From assembly GCA_008330645.1 (NCBI GenBank), contig VLTN01000008.1, positions 62,001-126,000 of the forward strand: a DNA stretch of 64,000 nucleotides. The letters run 5' to 3'. Positions within the stretch are counted from its first letter, which is position 1; each line of letters opens with the position of its first letter. The stretch comes from Cafeteria roenbergensis (taxonomy: Eukaryota; Sar; Bigyra; Bicosoecida; Cafeteriaceae). Below, in pieces: positions 30,201 to 39,064 of this stretch. The notes beneath the pieces were generated by a model. The model was not told the DNA's origin. It saw only the letters and a program-made list of their open reading frames with translations, and did not search any database. Both the position numbers and the translations under genes were made by a program.

Positions 30201-31819
30201 GCGCTGCCCGCCGCCGCAGGGCCGGCCTCTCCGCCCAGCCGCCCGGCGCGTGCAAGCGCCACCAGCTCTGCCAGATGTGCGAGCGGCTCGGCCGCCATCC
30301 TGAGCGAGTCACCGGCCGGGCTCTTACTGGTCAGAAGCCGGTCCACTGCCGTGGCCACCGCAGCCACCCCCCAGGCGTCTACATCGGGCGCCCTCCCCTC
30401 CGCGTCCGTGCCCTCCAGGGCGCGAAACCGCGCGGCGGCAAGCGCGGCCACGGCGGTGGCCGCGCTTGCCAGCTCTGCCCCGGACGCTGCCGCCGCAGCG
30501 CAGGACTCCGCCGCCGCCTGAGTGGCCAGCATCACCCTCGCGATGGCGCGTCGCTGCTCTGCCGGCAGAGCCGGAAGTGTTTCGCGTAGGACGGCGACAG
30601 CGCATACAAGGGCGTCGACGACGTCGGCCACGTCGTCGCCGTGGGCGCGCAGACGCGGTGCTGCCGCCGACAGCGCGGCCAGCGCGCGGCGAGCGGCGCG
30701 CGCGTCGGGCGCGCTGGCGGTCTGGGGAAGGGGGGGACGCGCGTCGGGCGAGGGCGGGCGGCTGAGGCGGCGGAGTGCCCGCCGCTGCGCCGCAGTGCGC
30801 TCCCAGCCCGCGCGAGTGCGCAGGAGGCTGGCGGTGGCAGCGGCAGCAGCGGCAGCAGCGGCCGGCGTGGCGCCGGCGCCGGCCCCGACGCTGCCGTGGC
30901 TTCGGCTCCCGCCTGGGTTCGCGGTGGCGACTGCGGCTGCGGCCAGCTCTGCCCAGGCCAGTGCGGCGCGCTTGGCGATGCCTCGCGCGGCGTGGGGCGC
31001 TCCTGGAGCCGCGGCGGCTTGCTGGCGGCCCCATGAATCGCCGCACGACGCTGGCTCTGCCAGACTGCGCGCCCACAGCGGAAGCGAGGGCTGAGAGGGC
31101 GCCGCCTCGGGCAGCAGGAGCAAGCGGCGGATGCCCTCCAGGGCGGCGGCAGTGCTGTCATGTGCAGCGTGGTCGGTCGTCGCGGCGGCTGCTGTCGCGG
31201 CGTGCAGACTGACGGCGTGAGCAAGCCACGCTGCGGCGAACGGGCACTTGCCAGCCGCCGCAGACTCGCCCTCGGGCCCCAGAGCAGACCGTGGGAGGGA
31301 GCCGATGCCCGCAGCTGCCTCAGCCAACAGTGCAGCTTGCGCCGCGTCGCCTCTGTCGCCGGCAGACCGGAGAGAGCGCACAAGTCCGGAGGAGGCGAGC
31401 GCGCCCGACCCGTCCCCGCCGAGCCAGGCGCCGAGCACCCCGGCCGACTCTAGCAAGGCCATGGACAGGGCGCGCGTGACGGCTTTGCGGTCAATGGGGG
31501 CGCGCTCCAAAGAGGCCTCGGCGGCGATCGGGTGTCGGCCTGTGGAGACCAGGGCTGCAAACAGCCACCGGTTTCCAGGCCTGTCCAGGAGCCTGTCGAG
31601 GTCGTCCTGGGGCATCCCCGCCATGCTGCTGTACAGTGCCGCGACGCCTCCCATGATTGCTACCCCAGCTGTTCCCGTAGTCCACGCCACGCGCCGGCGC
31701 CAGGAGCGCTGGGGAGCGGTGCGAGTGATGCCGGACCATTGCGAGCGCCGGCTCGCGCGGTGCAGCGACTCCCTAGCTGCACCTCGCGGCGCCACACGCG
31801 CCAGCCCCCTCTGGTGCAT
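27218..31819 (-). CDS. SERAC1-like alpha/beta-hydrolase with giant N-terminus
   Basis: 1533 aa from the ATG at 31819. The C-terminal ~400 residues match the SERAC1 lipase domain: EVDVVFLHGIDG (about 1126), LWPLAWLAPELLV, nucleophile elbow VVCHSMGGLVAK with Ser at about 1268, GCMFLATPHRGSQVAEF, and VVLPQSADPGIG followed by DADHITINKP with the catalytic His at about 1492. SERAC1 acts in phosphatidylglycerol remodelling and cholesterol trafficking at ER-mitochondria contacts (family knowledge). The Arg-rich N-terminus is followed by a hydrophobic helix (TAGVAIMGGVAALY), as in SERAC1. Between them lies ~1000 residues of Ala-rich helical sequence, perhaps armadillo-like, with a DGLPDG-type repeat near 28605-28640. 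Same strand as the CFA fusion, 255 bp upstream of it. Confidence 0.85.
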   Translation of the reverse strand: MHQRGLARVAPRGAARESLHRASRRSQWSGITRTAPQRSWRRRVAWTTGTAGVAIMGGVAALYSSMAGMPQDDLDRLLDRPGNRWLFAALVSTGRHPIAAEASLERAPIDRKAVTRALSMALLESAGVLGAWLGGDGSGALASSGLVRSLRSAGDRGDAAQAALLAEAAAGIGSLPRSALGPEGESAAAGKCPFAAAWLAHAVSLHAATAAAATTDHAAHDSTAAALEGIRRLLLLPEAAPSQPSLPLWARSLAEPASCGDSWGRQQAAAAPGAPHAARGIAKRAALAWAELAAAAVATANPGGSRSHGSVGAGAGATPAAAAAAAAATASLLRTRAGWERTAAQRRALRRLSRPPSPDARPPLPQTASAPDARAARRALAALSAAAPRLRAHGDDVADVVDALVCAVAVLRETLPALPAEQRRAIARVMLATQAAAESCAAAAASGAELASAATAVAALAAARFRALEGTDAEGRAPDVDAWGVAAVATAVDRLLTSKSPAGDSLRMAAEPLAHLAELVALARAGRLGGEAGPAAAGSAVRAAAAAASAAARAAGSGAPVTPAAMASSAGSRLGAAGGSALEAASLAAVCAVEVARWAGDGAVMGVVDQTIRAVAGTADAAAAAAAAAAAAPVAAPDSGAVPPAWSPPPPAAAAEVLPWALLQCALLSPREDLPRRPALLQVPMAGASAGASAAVRRDLADGDPSSERSRSESALIGLALFSTSSALSGRIDSVSATVCAAEALRAPALAAAAGTSPSKAKALRAARAAARAAAAEAAAAAAARSGPSGGGGTGAPAGSLSLLPPLERVLEAADGQASAAAPSRGPVGWVLRRPAPAAHEAPAAALLASDPLAARLAKSVAAAATDVYCPPGPGAERDGALTGSALARLGASDTLLAVLGDRRGAAARAQPQSMELRAARYAARALADACAASDDVASRVRAAALPAAGEGGAGRWMSGAAGSLAAAATSDDAKLSCHGQRALVNAGLRTTWDAAAGGQGWALEPAQPGSGGSGALLDGLLFPLVDFTKASPVQPGGGRSWAGMAAAAWAPPAGPAGGSDGLPDGSPDGLPDGGRSAAAPAAAPAAPAAAPPAGSGDRGTDHPGGAGGAGSAGAGLPGVRAAAAGREVDVVFLHGIDGRGLRTWRCAPVPLPALGRPEAGGDAGALRALRVAAAAAHSGSPPHLVTIKADDSERRALWPLAWLAPELLVRFGVAARVLCVGYDARAQAQSTTRPDLQLEATAAVIARSLRRARGGLEARPLVVVCHSMGGLVAKTVIVEAAGWDAFGSTAGAAGAGAATDARAAEEAAAGAAAGADAQEGGGDGGPTLAPGEGAPEASGGDDEAEGSAITGLAPGSAGSGLAGGTRQWLAGPVGCMFLATPHRGSQVAEFAEKLEAVPGLFRAAHALRTMRLGHPTLLDLNERFIDVVLASRGDSSVLHSRPQPPFDVGRILSLGEGLDWWLPAPAQSVRVVLPQSADPGIGAFEVVADADHITINKPGSPSSRLLAQTVHAALVTAMRSAPRAGVRDDERA

Positions 31820-32069
31820 CGACGGGCCGTGTGCGTCGCACTCTCCCCCTTCTTGGCGTGCGCGGGGCTTGGAACGGACGCGACCAAAGCAGCGCTGCGC
31901 GGCTCTGCAACTGGCTCTCCCGCGTCGACGAATTGACGCCGTGGCAGCGCTGGTGGCCACGGCACACGGCCCAGCGCCCGCGGGGAACAGGCCCGCACAC
32001 TTTCCTGCTTGGGTGCGCGCAACAGCTCATCGCGGTCCCGTCGGCGCCCCGTGCCGAGACGCGAGCTGA

Positions 32070-33618
32070 ATGTCAACGCACGCGGTGCCTCCGGCAGTGT
32101 CCCTGTGGGTGGGCAATGTCGCCCACACGCGGCTGTACCCGAAGCGCCACGCTTTTCGGTACCCCATCCACCTCCTCATGGTGGATCCCAAAGTGAGCCC
32201 GTTGGCATCGTTGCCGCGCGCATCGTGCCAGGGGCTGCCACCCCGCGTTGCCGTGGTGTGACGTTTGCGACTGACGCCCGCATTCTGCGCCAGGACATGT
32301 CCCCCCCCCGCGCACGCAGGCTGTGGACGATGGCACCGCCCTTGCTGGCTGGGGGCTCCTCGCTGGCACGTCCCCTTGGTGCGCGGTATCGCTGCGGCGA
32401 GAGGACTTTCTGCGGGTGAGAGCCTTGGCTCGTGCGCGCGGTTCGGGTACCAACTATGAGAGTCTTGCCGCCCTTCCCCCTCGCGCCACAGCTTCGTCCG
32501 ACTCTCCGGCTTTCGGTGTGCGCAGGGATGCGGGCTGGACGACTCGCCCCTGGACCTGGCCGTGCGCACGCTTGTGCGGCGGGAGACCGGCGACGACTCG
32601 GCAGCACAGGGCCCAATCCGGCTGCTGTCTCACCCGCGCTACTTGGGCTACTGCTTCAACCCGGCCGCCTTCTTCTTCGTGTTCAAGCCCGACGATCCCG
32701 CCAAGCCTGGTGCAGCCCCGCAGCTGGAGTGCATCGTAGTCCAGGTGACAAACACGCCGTGGTGAGAGTGGCGAGCCGCGCCGTGGCCCTTGCGGGAGCG
32801 AGCGGGCAACCTGCGGGCGGAGACATCAACCTCTGGTGCCGCTGAAGGCTCGCCCCCTCCCTGCCCTCCGCCCCCCCCCACGCGCATAACATGGAACCCT
32901 CGTCTTGCGTCTGTGCAGGGAGGAGATGCACAGCTACGTGCTGCACCCGGACGCTGCAGGCGTATCCGTGGGCTCCGCAGACGACGCCGGCCAAATGCGC
33001 TATCGCTGGCCCAAGACCTTCCACGTGTCGCCCTTCATGCCTATGAAGCATGAGTACGACTGGACCTTCGACGTCCCCAGCGTGCCCGCGGACGGCTCCC
33101 CGGCCGAGCTGAGCATGAGTTCAAAGCAGACGCGCGTTTCGGCCGCCGCGTATCCCGCACCAGCGCCCCAGCCGCCCGTTGCCGCAGTCCCCGACGACGA
33201 GGACGACGGCAGCGGCGCCCCCGTTGGGTCGACCGTGCTCACGACGGCGCTTCGGCTTGAGAGCGTGCCTCTGAGCCCGTGGTCGCTTGTGCTTCGCCTG
33301 ATTGCGCTGCCTTGGCTCACCGTTCTCGTTCAAGTTTGGATTCACTGGGAAGCGCTCCGCTTGGTCAGCAAGGGGATCGGCCTCTTTCCGCACCCTACTG
33401 GCGCCACGACGACCATGACGCGAGCGGTCGAGGCCATCGCAACGCCGATCATCAGCGCTCTGCAATTCATCGGAGTGATGAGCTCGGCGTCGCCGCCGAA
33501 TGGCGCCGACAAGTCTGCGGCAGCCAAGACGCCACAGCGCGAAGATGGCGAGTCCGTGCACGGGTCAAAGGAGGAGCCCGAGGCCGCAAGACTCAGAAAG
33601 CCCAACCGAGGCCAGTAG
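32070..33618 (+). CDS. DUF1365 family protein
   Basis: 384 aa from exons 32070-32192, 32320-32415, 32526-32761 and 32919-33618; donors are GTGAG and acceptors CGCAG, CGCAG and TGCAG. The family's blocks appear in order: VSLWVGNVAHTRLYPKRHAF, RYPIHLLMVD, LRREDFL, PIRLLSHPRYLGYCFNPAAF, then FVFK and VVQVTNTPW, EEMHSYVLH, and FHVSPFMPMKHEYDW. A C-terminal helix with VQVWIHWEALRL matches the usual HWQAL end, and a charged tail of ~80 residues follows. The biochemical role is unknown. In bacteria the gene commonly sits in an operon with an FAD oxidase and cfa, which are the two halves of the fusion about 5 kb away. It diverges from the SERAC1-like gene with 250 bp between starts. Confidence 0.93.
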
Positions 33619-33857
33619 GCGCCTCGGAGTGGGAGGCGCTGTCGGTTGGGCCGCCTCGCGCGAGGGTCACGGGAAGCCACAGCCATGCCTGGCTGGCGAA
33701 CGAGCGCGTGTGTCGAGGGCACGGCGCATCCAGCGTTGCTACAATGTGAAATTCGGTCTCAAAACACGCGCCACTCGCCCGCGCTCCGCCTCACTCGTCA
33801 CCGCTGCAGGCCACGCCGAGGTCGAACACGAGGCCGCCGCGGCACGCTTCGACACAC

Positions 33858-36702
33858 TCAGTTGCCGCTCGGCGTCGCTGGAAGGCCCTCCACGCCGTCC
33901 ACGATGTCGCCCGTGGTGCGCGAATGGCCAAGGGCGTTGTCCGCGCCCGCGCGGGCAACCCTGGTGCTGGAGCGAAGTCTCATTGAGTGCGCTAGCTCTT
34001 CGCCTTCGGAGCTCGCCCGCTCGCACAGCCGGGGTCTCGCAGGCCGGCCGGGGGACGCAGCCTGGCTGCGTGCCGCTGCTGCCGGGGCATCGCTTGTGTA
34101 CGGGCTTTGCACGTCACCGAAGAGCCCGGGCGGAACTTCTGCCGGCTCAACAGGCCGCTGCTCCGGCGGGGGTTCCGGAAAGAAGCCGGCTTGGTCTGTC
34201 AGATCGCCGAACCCCACCTGCGCGGCCGGGGCGGCCTCGCTCGGCCCGGGAACCAGGTCGCCGAACCCCACCTGCGCGGCCTCGCTCGGCCCGGGAACCA
34301 GGTCGCCGAACCCCACCTGCCCAGCCGGGACGGCCTCGCTCGGCCCGGGAACCAGGTCGCCGAACCCCACCTGCCCAGCCGGGGCGGCCTCGCTCGGCCC
34401 GGGAACCAGGTCGCCGAACCCCACCTGCCCAGCCGGGGCGGCCTCGCTCGGCCCGGGAACCAGGTCGCCGAACCCCACCTGCGCGGCCGGGGCGGCCTCG
34501 CTCGGCCCGGGAACCAGGTCGCCGAACCCCACCTGCCCAGCCGGGACGGCCTCGCTCGGCCCGGGAACCAGGTCGCCGAACCCCACCTGCGCGGCCGGGG
34601 CGGCCTCGCTCGGCCCGGGAACCAGGTCGCCGAACCCCACCTTCGCAGCCTCGCTCGGCCCGGGAACCAGGTCGCCGAACCCCACCTGCCCAGCCGGGGC
34701 GGCCTCGCTCGGCCCGGGAACCAGGTCGCCGAACCCCACCTGCGCGGCCGGGGCGGCCTCGCTCGGCCCGGGAACCAGGTCGCCGAACCCCACCTGCCCA
34801 GCCGGGGCGGCCTCGCTCGGCCCGGGAACCAGGTCGCCGAACCCCACCTTCGCAGCCTCGCTCGGCCCGGGAACCAGGTCGCCGAACCCCACCTGCGCGG
34901 CCTCGCTCGGCCCGGGAACCAGGTCGCCGAACCCCACCTTCGCAGCCTCGCTCGGCCCGGGAACCAGGTCGCCGAACCCCACCTGCGCGGTTGAGTCTCT
35001 CTGAACGGCACCCTGCGCTGATGCGGGGCGTGGCTCGCTGGCTGCCTCCTTAGACGTTGGGGACGGGAACCAGCCCTCCTGAACGTCGCCCTCGGACGAC
35101 GCGGGCGCCGCCGGCGAGGGGCTCGGGTCGCGGGGCCGGATGACGGGTCTTGGAAACTTGGCTGGTCGTTCGCTGCCAAGGCTCGACGCTTCAGACGGGG
35201 CGGGGGCGGTGGAGGGAGCTGCGCAGAGCTCCTGCCCCTTGAGCGCCGCTTCCTCCGTTAGGGCCCGCATCTCCTCCTTCAGAGCGCGCATCAGCAGAGC
35301 CTCTGCGAAGACACGAAGCAGCGACACGGTGCGAGTGTGAGGCCGAGGGGGCGGGGTGTGTGTGTGCGGGAGGGGAGGCGGGGGCGGGAGGCGGGCGGAA
35401 CGGGGCCAAACGTCAGGCTGTGGGGGGGCGGAGGGTGGCGGCGGGTGGCGGGGGGGCAAGGGAGGGGCTTACCTCGCTGCACGAGTGCTTGGACGATTTC
35501 GACAAGGGCCTGGCAGGCCAGCACGCCAAAGAGCGAGACGAAGACGTAGAATGAAAAGTCCACCACCTTTCCGGGGATCATGTGGAACGTGACCGCGGCG
35601 AAGGTGCTGGTGGCCACGCCAGCCGCCCACCAGAAGAGCGCCTGGTAGCGGTCCCAGGTGGTGACCACGTCGCTGGAGGAGAGCAGGTGGTACAGGTCGA
35701 AGCCCTCCTTGACCTGGGCGACCAGGAGGGCCGCGATGAGCGGGAGAACAAAGGTGGGGTCGGTGTCCGCGAATCCGAGCAGCCAGAAAGCGGCCATTGC
35801 GTGAGGGAAGAAGAGCAGACCCAGCGCCTGTACCGGGCGCAGCGAGGTACCCCACGCGCTGCCGTCCTCGGCCGCTGACAGGCTGTTTGTGGTGTTGGCG
35901 ATGCGAGCGTCCACTCCGGCCTCCTCGGCGTCCAGGATGGCAGTCAGCGCCGGCACGTTCTCGGGGTCGTCAGCGGAGTCTGGTGCCGTGTCTGGGTTCA
36001 CAACGAACTTGACAGACTCACTCTGGAACGCGTACATGGTCGCGAACCATGTGCGCGGGCACAGCTGCGAGGGGCGGGGGCACAGAGGCGGAACAGGTGG
36101 CAGCACAGAGCTGACTCATCCGAAAACAGCGCGTGGCGACGCCCGCGACGAGCCCTGCCCCCCGGACCTTGCTCCGGACGCCACGCTGTCCCAAGCACGG
36201 CGACCCAAACGGCGCGTTCCCCAGGAGGCGCCGTGCCGGCTCTCACCGCAATGCCGGGCAGCGCGTGAGCAATGAACTGCCGGTTGACGGACCGGTACTC
36301 CCAGAAGCCGTTGGCTGTCGGGTTCCTGGCGTTCACCTTGAGCCCTGCAAGCTTCTGCCGGGCAGTGTGGAATGCGTTGAGCTCCTCGGGCGTTCCGATC
36401 CCAAGGTCGGCAAGCTCATCAACGTCGAGCTCGAACAGTGTATCACCGTCGATTCTCGCGGCTTCGAACGCAGGAGACTTCTCGCCCAGGCCGACCTGCC
36501 CGAGCCACATGCCCACGTGGCCTGGAGACCAGTCGTCGAGGTCGATCTGGCTAATGTCTGTCCGGGCTGCCACAGCGGCTGAGTGCTCCCAAGTCAGCCA
36601 TTCGCACACGGCGCCAAGCGCCAACCCGGCCAGGGCGGCCCACGCCAGGCCGCCGAACCGTTTGCGCTCGCCACAGTCCAGTCTCGATATGGCGGCTTTC
36701 AT
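33858..36702 (-). CDS. SAM-domain membrane protein with repeated C-terminal tail
   Basis: 830 aa from exons 36702-36247, 36064-35473 and 35302-33858, joined in frame through GTGAGA/GTAAGC donors and CGCAG acceptors. A short N-terminus leads to helix FGGLAWAALAGLALGAVCEWL (16-36). A SAM domain follows at about 50-120 (WSPGHVGMWLGQVGLGEKSP, DVDELADLGIGTPEEL). Exon 2 adds about four membrane helices with soluble loops. Exon 3 starts with a Glu-rich helix (ALLMRALKEEMRAL). It then has a Pro/Ser region and 16 tandem copies of a 15- or 18-residue unit containing VGFGDLVPGPSEA, and a basic Arg/Ser tail. SAM domains oligomerise; with the membrane part this suggests a scaffold, but no family is recognised as a whole. 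Convergent with the DUF1365 gene (240 bp between stops). Confidence 0.82.
34203..34990. repeat. Coding minisatellite, 45/54-bp units, 16 copies
   Basis: Fifteen full units and one partial unit of the SAM-protein repeat. Units are 45 bp (linker AQ or AK) or 54 bp (linker APAGQ, APAAQ or VPAGQ), so length changes never shift frame. Units are nearly identical as DNA and interspersed by type, which points to recent unequal exchange. All three plus-strand frames are also open here as a by-product. Confidence 0.95.
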
Positions 36703-37168
36703 GGCGCGAACGGCCGCTGCGCTTCCGAAGCGAAGGCGAGCGAGCCCGGACTGCGCCTCGAGTGCTCGTCAGCGGGACTGATGGGAACTCAACTCTGGAG
36801 CAGTGTTGTGGAAACTCGGCCACCTGCTAGCGAATGCGGCGACGCCGGCGGCATGGAGCAAACCTGTGCCGCGAGCCTTGCGCTGCTGCCCCTTCCCAGG
36901 TGCGGGGCCCAGGCGTGGCCCGCACTCCCCCCCTTCGGGCGCTCTCACACGCCTGGGCCGGAGCGCTGCGTCGCGCAGAGCCAGTGGCACGCGCGACCCG
37001 CGAACTGGACTTTGTCCTGGGTCGTTCAACTTCTGGCCGCGCGACACGGGGGCCGCGCTCCACACGAGTTTGCTGGGCGCGAGGGCGCACCAAACGGACA
37101 AGCACCAAGCCTGGCACCGCGTGCCTCGCTCGCGCATCCGGCCTCGAGGAGCCGAGCCCGGGCGGATC
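36703..37168. other. Divergent intergenic region
   Basis: 466 bp between the SAM-domain gene (-) and the next plus-strand start. It presumably holds both promoters; no element is recognised. Confidence 0.35.
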
Positions 37169-38710
37169 ATGAACTCCATGACTGCGACTGCCAAGTTCCG
37201 ATTCTTCATTGAACCGCCAAAGCTGACCAGGCGTGTGGCCGGTCCGCCCGATAACAAGTCGCCCCCCGGCCCAGACACCGGTGCTGCTGAGCTTGGGCTG
37301 CGTCGAGTTCGGTGGGCGCCGCCGCCGCCTGCTCGGCGGCAGCCCAGGCGCTCGCGTCGCCGCACGTTTCATCATGCCGCCGTTGGCGGAGCCTTCGTGC
37401 CCACGGCCGCCGCCCGCGAAACCGGGGTTCTCGCAAGGACCGTGGGAGCGAAAGCTGGGGATGCCACTCCGGGCGACGGGGACGCTGGGGCTCTGGTCGG
37501 CGCGCCTTTCGCGGCTTCGCCAGTGAAGACGAGCGCTGTGAGGAAGCGGTTTACGTTCGGCGCAGACGGCGACCTCCTTTGCGCACCAATGCAAAGCCCC
37601 ATCAAGCGTGACAGCAAGTTCGCTGCGCCAGGACAAGTGAGCGCTGACACGTCTGCAGGCCGGCAGCAGGGGCGGAAGCACGTGGTGCCCACGCCGATGG
37701 CCTCAGTCGCCCTGACTGACGAGAGCGACTCAGGCGCCCCCCTGAAGCGGGGCTGCACCGAGCAGCCGTGGCACCGCCGACCAGAGAGTCGCCATCGTGG
37801 GCGGCCCGGCGCTGAGGTGGGGTTGGGCTCCTTCGGCTCGGCAGCGCTCGAGACATTCGTGCTGGGCGACGACGGGGGACCAGTGCCGCTTCGGAGCTCC
37901 AAGCAGCGCGGCCGCAGCCGAAGGCCAGCGCCTGCGTGCACCTTGAAGGGCCACCTGCGGCTGGGGACATGCGAGGTCGTGCAGGACTCCAGGCTGCCAG
38001 ACGAGGCGCAAGCCAGCGGCAGCTGGCTCGAATCCGACCACCACCAGCGCGGACACGTGCCTCCCCCCCTCGGCGGTGGCACAACTCCACGCAATTCCAC
38101 CCCGCGGTCTTGCCGCGCAAGCTCGGTGCAAGGGCTGCCAAGGACTCCCGCCGGCCAGTGCACTGAGGCCTCGCCAGCACGTGGCCCCACAAGTCCCGAC
38201 CGCAGAACCCACTTTGTCCCCGTTCAGGTGAGGTCGTCTCCAATCAGCTGCGGAGCGGACACTAGGCCGGACCCAGAGCGAGCCAACGTTCGTCCCAGCA
38301 AAACGGAGGCCGGTAAGAGGCCCGCATCAGCGGGCGCCAACGCCTCAGGCACGGATCCCGCTTCGCCGCGTGGCGCCGGAGCGGACACCCTTGACGCAGG
38401 CCCCTCGTGTGCATCGCGGCCCTCGCTGGTGAGCGAGGCCACGCTGAGCGCGAGGGAAGGGCTGCCCAGCCCCGGCTCCGCGCTGTCTCTTCTCTCACGC
38501 CAGTCGCCTCTCCTTGCCGAGGACGAGGCCACGCGGGCAGGGCTCCACGCCGAGTGGGCCTCGGCCTTGAAGGTGCGGGAGCGCAGCGCTGCCAGGTGCG
38601 TCGAGTTGTGCTCCGCAGTCCGAGCCAAGCTCTCAGGCGAGGCTTCCCAGTCGCCCCTGGACCAAAGGCTCCAGCGCATGAAGATTCGCCGGCATGCGCA
38701 CCTTTGGTGA
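37169..38710 (+). CDS. Hypothetical Arg/Ser-rich protein
   Basis: 513 aa from the ATG at 37169 (MNSMTATAKFRFFIEPPKL). No family is recognised. Short islands look more ordered than the rest: AKFRFFIEPPKLTRR, KRFTFGADGDLL and SPIKRDSKFAA. The C-terminal ~60 residues (LHAEWASALKVRERSAARC ... LDQRLQRMKI) should be helical. SP and TP sites between these islands resemble substrates of proline-directed kinases, which would fit a cytoskeletal or cell-cycle protein, but that is conjecture. A long open frame continues upstream without an ATG, so a further 5' exon cannot be excluded. Confidence 0.5.
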   Translation: MNSMTATAKFRFFIEPPKLTRRVAGPPDNKSPPGPDTGAAELGLRRVRWAPPPPARRQPRRSRRRTFHHAAVGGAFVPTAAARETGVLARTVGAKAGDATPGDGDAGALVGAPFAASPVKTSAVRKRFTFGADGDLLCAPMQSPIKRDSKFAAPGQVSADTSAGRQQGRKHVVPTPMASVALTDESDSGAPLKRGCTEQPWHRRPESRHRGRPGAEVGLGSFGSAALETFVLGDDGGPVPLRSSKQRGRSRRPAPACTLKGHLRLGTCEVVQDSRLPDEAQASGSWLESDHHQRGHVPPPLGGGTTPRNSTPRSCRASSVQGLPRTPAGQCTEASPARGPTSPDRRTHFVPVQVRSSPISCGADTRPDPERANVRPSKTEAGKRPASAGANASGTDPASPRGAGADTLDAGPSCASRPSLVSEATLSAREGLPSPGSALSLLSRQSPLLAEDEATRAGLHAEWASALKVRERSAARCVELCSAVRAKLSGEASQSPLDQRLQRMKIRRHAHLW

Positions 38711-39064
38711 CCCAGTCGGCCGTCTGCTCGGCGGCAGTGCTGCCGAGGAGCGATGGCTTCCCCCCGATCGCGGCTGCTGCCCTGAACGTACGGACGTTTT
38801 GCACTTGCTTGTATCGCGTGAATGCGAGGCCACGCATCTCATCCCCCCCCCTCCCCGCGCCCGCACTTCGAAACTCGATGCGCGCCAAGTGGGGCCGCTG
38901 GCTCGCTGAGAGTGGGTGAACCCGCCCACATCTAGCATATTCGCCTCCCGCAAAGAACGGCACGAAGGAAACGGCTCGAGGCGCTCACCTGCCAGCGCTG
39001 GGAGACCTTGCAACGCGAACCACGAGCGCAAGGCCGTTCCACAGCCAAGGCGGGCTCGCGCTCC
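38711..39064. other. Short intergenic region
   Basis: 354 bp between two plus-strand genes. No gene or repeat is recognised. Confidence 0.35.

Noticed and set aside
27218-31960. SERAC1-like start at 31960
   Set aside because: The codon there is GTG. The first ATG in frame is 31819, which leaves an Arg-rich signal and membrane helix at a sensible distance.
34203-34990. Minisatellite as a CRISPR array
   Set aside because: No distinct repeats and spacers of CRISPR form; the whole unit is translated in frame in a spliced eukaryotic gene.
33500-35053. 517-residue plus-strand frame over the minisatellite
   Set aside because: It exists only because the 45/54-bp units have no stop in any frame. 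The minus frame joins by clean splicing to SAM and membrane exons.
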